A DNA stretch of 17,774 nucleotides from NCBI GenBank assembly GCA_002414705.1, contig DIAL01000100.1, forward strand, positions 1,721 to 19,494, written 5' to 3'. This stretch comes from Flavobacteriaceae bacterium UBA5079 (lineage in GTDB: Bacteria > Bacteroidota > Bacteroidia > Flavobacteriales > Flavobacteriaceae). Under the pieces are notes generated by a model, which saw only the letters and a list, made by a program, of their open reading frames with translations, ran no database searches and was not told where the DNA came from. This document shows positions 14,875-17,774 of the stretch, piece by piece. Numbering within the stretch: position 1 is the first letter of the stretch; each line of letters begins with the position of its first letter. Both the position numbers and the translations under genes were made by a program.

Positions 14875-16077
14875 TTAATTGCCGTTTACGTAATCTTGTA
14901 AATACTCGAAACGTTTGGTTAATTTGCCATTTTCTGTAATTCTTGCACGTTTTAAAATCCCACGTTCATCATCATTAAAAAAAGCAGGAATTACGTGTTC
15001 TAAAAACATATCGCCAAACCCTTCACTGGCATCCTTTGGCAGTTCGCAAGGTAAGTTATCGACAGCCATAACGGTTATAGCGTTTTTTGCATTAAAAGCA
15101 ACTTCGCTTTCCGTTTTGGCATCATAACCATAAAACGGCTCTGAAATGGAGGAAGCTCTCAAAGTTGAAGCTACAGGACCATCCACATCACAACTAATAT
15201 CTGCCACTAAATTTATTTTAAAATCTGAATGTTTTGCATCAATACGTGTAAATAAATAAGGTGCGTTATTTCCGTAAAAATGACCAGCAATAAAAACATC
15301 GGTTTCTTTGGCATAAGGCATGAAATTACTTTCATAACCTGTTGGGTTTTTATAAAACTCATGCTTCTCCCCTACTTTTCCATCTTTCCGTTTATTGTAT
15401 TCCATAACATCTGCCATAACATAAACGGGTTCAGAAAATGTACTGGTTAAATATAAAGCGTCACTAATTTCCTTAATTTTTAAATGATCTAGAATTTCTT
15501 TTGCACCATAAGCAACTTTTCCAGTTCCGGTTAGTAAAATTTTAATATTAGGAAGTATAATTTTATCTAATTCGGCTTTAACAGCATCTAAATCGGCAAG
15601 TGTTTCCACCTTCGGCAAATTGAATAAACCATCGCGCAAACCTAAAGCGCGAAATCCATTATAAGCACCAACCAAACCTGCATAACGACCGAAACCTATA
15701 AGCCTAGCTCCACTTTGTTTTACAATAGTTTCATGATCATACATGTCAATATTTTTCTCCAACATAGCCAATAAAAGTTTCCTGTTGTAAGGTTGCTTTT
15801 TTATGGTGTGTGAAAAGAAAAAGTACTTTTTATTCGGAATTAAATTATCAAGTGGCACTTCCTTTACGCCTAATAGCACATCACAATCGCTAACATCATC
15901 AGTTACTGTAAAACCAAGCGCTTGGTAGGCACTATCTGGGAAAATTCGGATATCGCTCGATTCCACAATAAATTCTGCTTGTGGAAATTGCTTACGGGCT
16001 TCAGCTAGTTTTTCAGGTGAAAATACCACGCGTCTATCTGGTGGATTTTTACGTTCTTTTATAATTGCAAATTTCAT
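14875..16077 (-). CDS. Saccharopine dehydrogenase (Lys1-type)/alanine dehydrogenase-like NAD-dependent oxidoreductase
   Basis: A 400-residue protein of the alanine dehydrogenase/transhydrogenase/Lys1 superfamily. The N-terminal domain begins MKFAIIKERKNPPDRRV, the usual Ala-DH/PNT opening, followed by LLGVKEVP (about 69-76) and FFSHTIKKQPYNRKLL (the HxH/K substrate region). The segment SGARLIGFGRYAGLVGAYNGFRALG corresponds to the conserved hinge of Lys1-type saccharopine dehydrogenases. A dinucleotide-binding glycine cluster is seen as ILLTGTGKVAYGA. It would interconvert saccharopine or a related imino/amino acid with NAD(P). Whether it works in lysine metabolism is uncertain; a transhydrogenase-like or opine-type reaction is possible. 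It heads the operon with the SDR and DUF1801 genes. No clear TAnnTTTG site is seen upstream. Confidence 0.8.
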   Translation of the reverse strand: MKFAIIKERKNPPDRRVVFSPEKLAEARKQFPQAEFIVESSDIRIFPDSAYQALGFTVTDDVSDCDVLLGVKEVPLDNLIPNKKYFFFSHTIKKQPYNRKLLLAMLEKNIDMYDHETIVKQSGARLIGFGRYAGLVGAYNGFRALGLRDGLFNLPKVETLADLDAVKAELDKIILPNIKILLTGTGKVAYGAKEILDHLKIKEISDALYLTSTFSEPVYVMADVMEYNKRKDGKVGEKHEFYKNPTGYESNFMPYAKETDVFIAGHFYGNNAPYLFTRIDAKHSDFKINLVADISCDVDGPVASTLRASSISEPFYGYDAKTESEVAFNAKNAITVMAVDNLPCELPKDASEGFGDMFLEHVIPAFFNDDERGILKRARITENGKLTKRFEYLQDYVNGN

Positions 16078-16212
16078 AAATACTCTTTATTGTATTTTCG
16101 TTTACCAAACCCATTACATTCAAGAAAACGAAAAACGCGTTAATACTATAACTGACACATTTACCGAATAAAACTTTGGTATATGTTTTGCACGAAAATA
16201 CATGGAATTGGA

Positions 16213-16242
16213 TTGTTGCACAACTTTTTTTTGGTAACTTCG
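16213..16242 (+). promoter_or_regulatory. Promoter-like site for ssrA
   Basis: TTG (16213-16215) lies exactly 19 nt before TAACTTCG (16235-16242), which differs from TAnnTTTG by one base. Transcription would start near 16248, leaving a 5' leader of about 30 nt for RNase P to remove. Confidence 0.5.
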
Positions 16243-16249
16243 CCTTCCT

Positions 16250-16268
16250 TTTCAGAATATTTCTGAAA
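16250..16268 (+). repeat. Hairpin in the ssrA 5' leader
   Basis: TTTCAGAA (16250-16257) and TTCTGAAA (16261-16268) form a perfect 8-bp stem with a three-base loop, 9 bp before the mature tmRNA 5' end. It may guide 5' processing or be a DNA palindrome. Confidence 0.45.
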
Positions 16269-16277
16269 GCATAAAAT

Positions 16278-16669
16278 GGGGTCGACTGGTTTTGACAGCG
16301 AGTACACTCATTTGGTAAGCACGTCGTGTAATGACCTTGAAACACGTAAAAGGCTAGGTCACACTTTTAAACGGCGAGAATAACTACGCTTTAGCTGCCT
16401 AATCCGAATTATAGTAGGATTGGCCTAGGTACACAAGGTGTACAAGCTAAATGTCTCCTGAAAGCCTTGATTAACGGCGTTCTATTAGAGGCATCGTAAA
16501 AGTTAATATAGCATACATAGTGCTTTGATGTGTATGTGAAACTCAAAAAGATAAGGTATTGGTAGGTTGTCTTTAACCAGCTAACACACGAAAAACCAAG
16601 AAAAGAATAAACGTGTAGAAGGCCCTTTGATGGCTTGTTTGGACGAGGGTTCGATTCCCTCCGACTCCA
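16278..16669 (+). ncRNA. ssrA: Transfer-messenger RNA (tmRNA)
   Basis: A one-piece tmRNA of about 392 nt that rescues stalled ribosomes and tags the unfinished protein for proteolysis. The 5' end GGGGTCGACTGGTTTTGACA and the 3' T-arm GGTTCGATTCC with CGACTCCA are the tRNA-like part. The acceptor stem pairs GGGGTCG (16278-16284) with CGACTCC (16662-16668), one G-U pair included, and A16669 is the discriminator. The CCA end is not encoded (the next bases are CTT), so it must be added after processing. The tag frame encodes GENNYALAA then TAA, the form expected in Bacteroidota. Between the tag and the T-arm the sequence has room for the usual pseudoknots; I did not fold them. Confidence 0.97.
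16373..16402 (+). other. tmRNA proteolysis-tag reading frame
   Basis: GGC GAG AAT AAC TAC GCT TTA GCT GCC TAA encodes GENNYALAA and a stop. With the alanine carried by tmRNA the full tag is AGENNYALAA. The ALAA end is the ClpXP-type degron. Confidence 0.9.
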
Positions 16670-16673
16670 CTTT

Positions 16674-16711
16674 AAACCCTGTAATAAATTGATTTACAGG
16701 GTTTTGTTTTT
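16674..16711 (+). terminator. Rho-independent terminator of ssrA
   Basis: AAACCCTGTAA (16674-16684) and TTACAGGGTTT (16694-16704) form a perfect 11-bp stem with a 9-nt loop, followed by TGTTTTT. It begins 5 bp after the mature tmRNA end, so it also sets the 3' precursor. Confidence 0.9.
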
Positions 16712-16819
16712 CAAACATGTAACTATTTGGATAACAAATAATGTTGATAATTAGATTTTTTGAGACCACAAAAAACACTTTTCTAATAATTTTTTAAATA
16801 AAAAAGTAAGATATTAAAA

Positions 16820-17774
16820 TTAATTTTTAATAAATTTCTTTTTTAAAATAGAGTTTTCTGCTGTAAAACTCAATATGTAGTGACCTGATGCTAATGCTGA
16901 AATATTCAGTTGGTTATTAATTAAAAACGAGTTTTTTATTAATATTTGCCCAAGCATATTCATCACAATAATGTTCGTTATCTTTTTTGTGGATTTTATA
17001 TGTAAGTCATTTTGAACTGGATTGGGGAAAAGATAAGTTTCTTGGTTTGAGACCTCATCAACCTGCAGTGTATCATCGTCTTCAACTAGTGTCAATATTT
17101 GATTTGTAGCTACATCGTAAAAAACCTCTTCAATCCCACTTGGCCAATTTATTTTTATATAATCTATAACCGTTTCGTTTCCAGAACCAAAATGAATGCT
17201 TTTACTAGATTGTGACAAGTAACCATCTCCACAAAAAGTATATCGATATTGTTTAGCTCCATTAACAGATATTTCAATTCTAGTTCCTATTGCGTTAATA
17301 TTACTTTGGGTTCCTATTAATTTTAGTTTGATCCAATTAAATGAATTAACAGATACATTTTTCCATAAAAAAACATTTTCATTATTGTTGTTTGAAACCG
17401 CCAAATCCATAAAACCATCATTATTAATATCCCCAAAAGCATTTGAATAACTTGATCGATTATCATTAGGAAAACAACTGTTCTTTAAAACAAAACTTGT
17501 ACTTCCAATATTTTCATAATACGCAGCCGATAATAATCCGCTATTACTACCATCTAACTGACCACTTACATATAAATCAATATCCCTATCATTATCCGCA
17601 TCTAAAAATGAAGCTCCCCAACCAATACTATTAAATCGTGTTCCTGTAAATCCTGCCACATTTGTAAAGGTTTCATTCCCATTATTTTTAAAAAGATAAT
17701 TCCCACTTGGATTATTTGTAACATAAATATCAAAAAATCCGTCAGAATTATAATCTCCAACAGTAACAGACATA
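16820..17774 (-). CDS. Secreted FG-GAP/VCBS and ASPIC-UnbV repeat protein with T9SS sorting domain (N-terminus off window)
   Basis: About 317 C-terminal residues of a larger cell-surface or secreted protein. Three calcium-binding-type FG-GAP repeats are visible (GDYNSDGFFDIYVTN, DADNDRDIDLYVSG, GDINNDGFMDLAVSN). Then comes an ASPIC/UnbV domain (GTRIEISVNG, GDGYLSQSSKSIHFG, IKINWPSG), the CRTAC1-like combination. The last 75 residues form a Por secretion-system (type IX) sorting domain: YLFPNPVQNDLHI, VMNMLGQ, ASGHYILSF and a basic KKKFIKN end. The methionine at 17773 sits where repeats of this type commonly read G-M-x-V-x-V-G-D, so it is very probably internal; the signal peptide and more repeats should lie beyond the right edge. 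Function is probably adhesion or carbohydrate binding, but this is not shown. Confidence 0.88.
   Translation of the reverse strand, partial: MSVTVGDYNSDGFFDIYVTNNPSGNYLFKNNGNETFTNVAGFTGTRFNSIGWGASFLDADNDRDIDLYVSGQLDGSNSGLLSAAYYENIGSTSFVLKNSCFPNDNRSSYSNAFGDINNDGFMDLAVSNNNNENVFLWKNVSVNSFNWIKLKLIGTQSNINAIGTRIEISVNGAKQYRYTFCGDGYLSQSSKSIHFGSGNETVIDYIKINWPSGIEEVFYDVATNQILTLVEDDDTLQVDEVSNQETYLFPNPVQNDLHIKSTKKITNIIVMNMLGQILIKNSFLINNQLNISALASGHYILSFTAENSILKKKFIKN

Noticed and set aside
16049..16345. 98-residue minus-strand frame overlapping the ssrA 5' end
   Set aside because: It covers the ssrA promoter and tmRNA and has no family features; the dehydrogenase start at 16077 explains the region.
16621..16670. 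tRNA-like 3' half (GGTTCGATTCC and acceptor strand)
   Set aside because: It pairs with the 5' GGGGTCG at 16278 and belongs to the tmRNA; there is no local tRNA 5' half.
16581..16778. 65-residue minus-strand frame with EGIEPSSKQAIKGPS
   Set aside because: It is antisense to the tmRNA 3' part and terminator. This peptide is a recurrent false protein produced by reading tmRNA/tRNA T-arm sequence backwards.
16813..16831. AT-only inverted repeat ATTAAAA/TTTTAAT at the end of the T9SS protein gene
   Set aside because: The stem is only 7 A-T pairs with the stop codon in its loop; too weak to call a terminator.
17771..17773. Methionine at the right edge as the true start of the FG-GAP protein
   Set aside because: It falls inside a repeat motif (M-x-V-x-V-G-D) and leaves no signal peptide for a protein with a T9SS sorting domain, so it is internal.

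Overview
The window looks like chromosomal DNA from a Gram-negative member of the Bacteroidota, most likely the family Flavobacteriaceae. The grounds are: AT-rich DNA; several promoter-like sites of the Bacteroidota TAnnTTTG type; a tmRNA tag reading GENNYALAA; a KDO-8-phosphate synthase, which implies an LPS-type outer membrane; and a surface protein with a C-terminal type IX secretion (Por) sorting domain. I see no phage, insertion sequence, CRISPR array or plasmid function.

Region 1 (1-8771, all minus strand) is a tightly packed surface-glycan locus. In the order of transcription it holds: a YgjV-like small membrane protein, a 63-residue membrane protein, a two-part methyltransferase, a membrane-anchored phosphatase/sulfatase-fold enzyme, a GT2 glycosyltransferase with C-terminal membrane helices, a GT-C type polytopic glycosyltransferase, a FemAB/GNAT-like acyltransferase, a DegT-family sugar aminotransferase, and a Wzx-type flippase cut by the window edge. 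Genes overlap by 4 bp or abut, and two of them appear to start with TTG. The likely logic is to build a lipid-linked glycan with an amino (probably N-acylated) sugar, decorate it by methyl and possibly phospho-group transfer, and flip it across the inner membrane.

Region 2 (8785-12310) is housekeeping. typA/bipA (minus) has its own terminator and promoter. It diverges, across a 349-bp gene-free region, from a four-helix membrane protein and kdsA (both plus). kdsA carries the metal ligands of the metal-dependent class and is followed by a strong hairpin terminator that may also delimit a small RNA.

Region 3 (12311-16077) has a predicted outer-membrane barrel protein and a GNAT acetyltransferase (plus). 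They converge, with directly abutting stop codons, on a three-gene minus-strand unit: a saccharopine dehydrogenase/alanine dehydrogenase-like enzyme, a short-chain dehydrogenase and a DUF1801 protein.

Region 4 (16078-17774) has the tmRNA gene ssrA with promoter, leader hairpin and terminator. Beyond it is the C-terminal part of a secreted FG-GAP/ASPIC-UnbV protein that continues past the right edge.

Most of the window is ordinary flavobacterial chromosome. The least described parts are the methyltransferase with a kinase-like N-terminal half together with its small membrane neighbours, and the kdsA-downstream hairpin region. None of this amounts to a clear new system from sequence alone.
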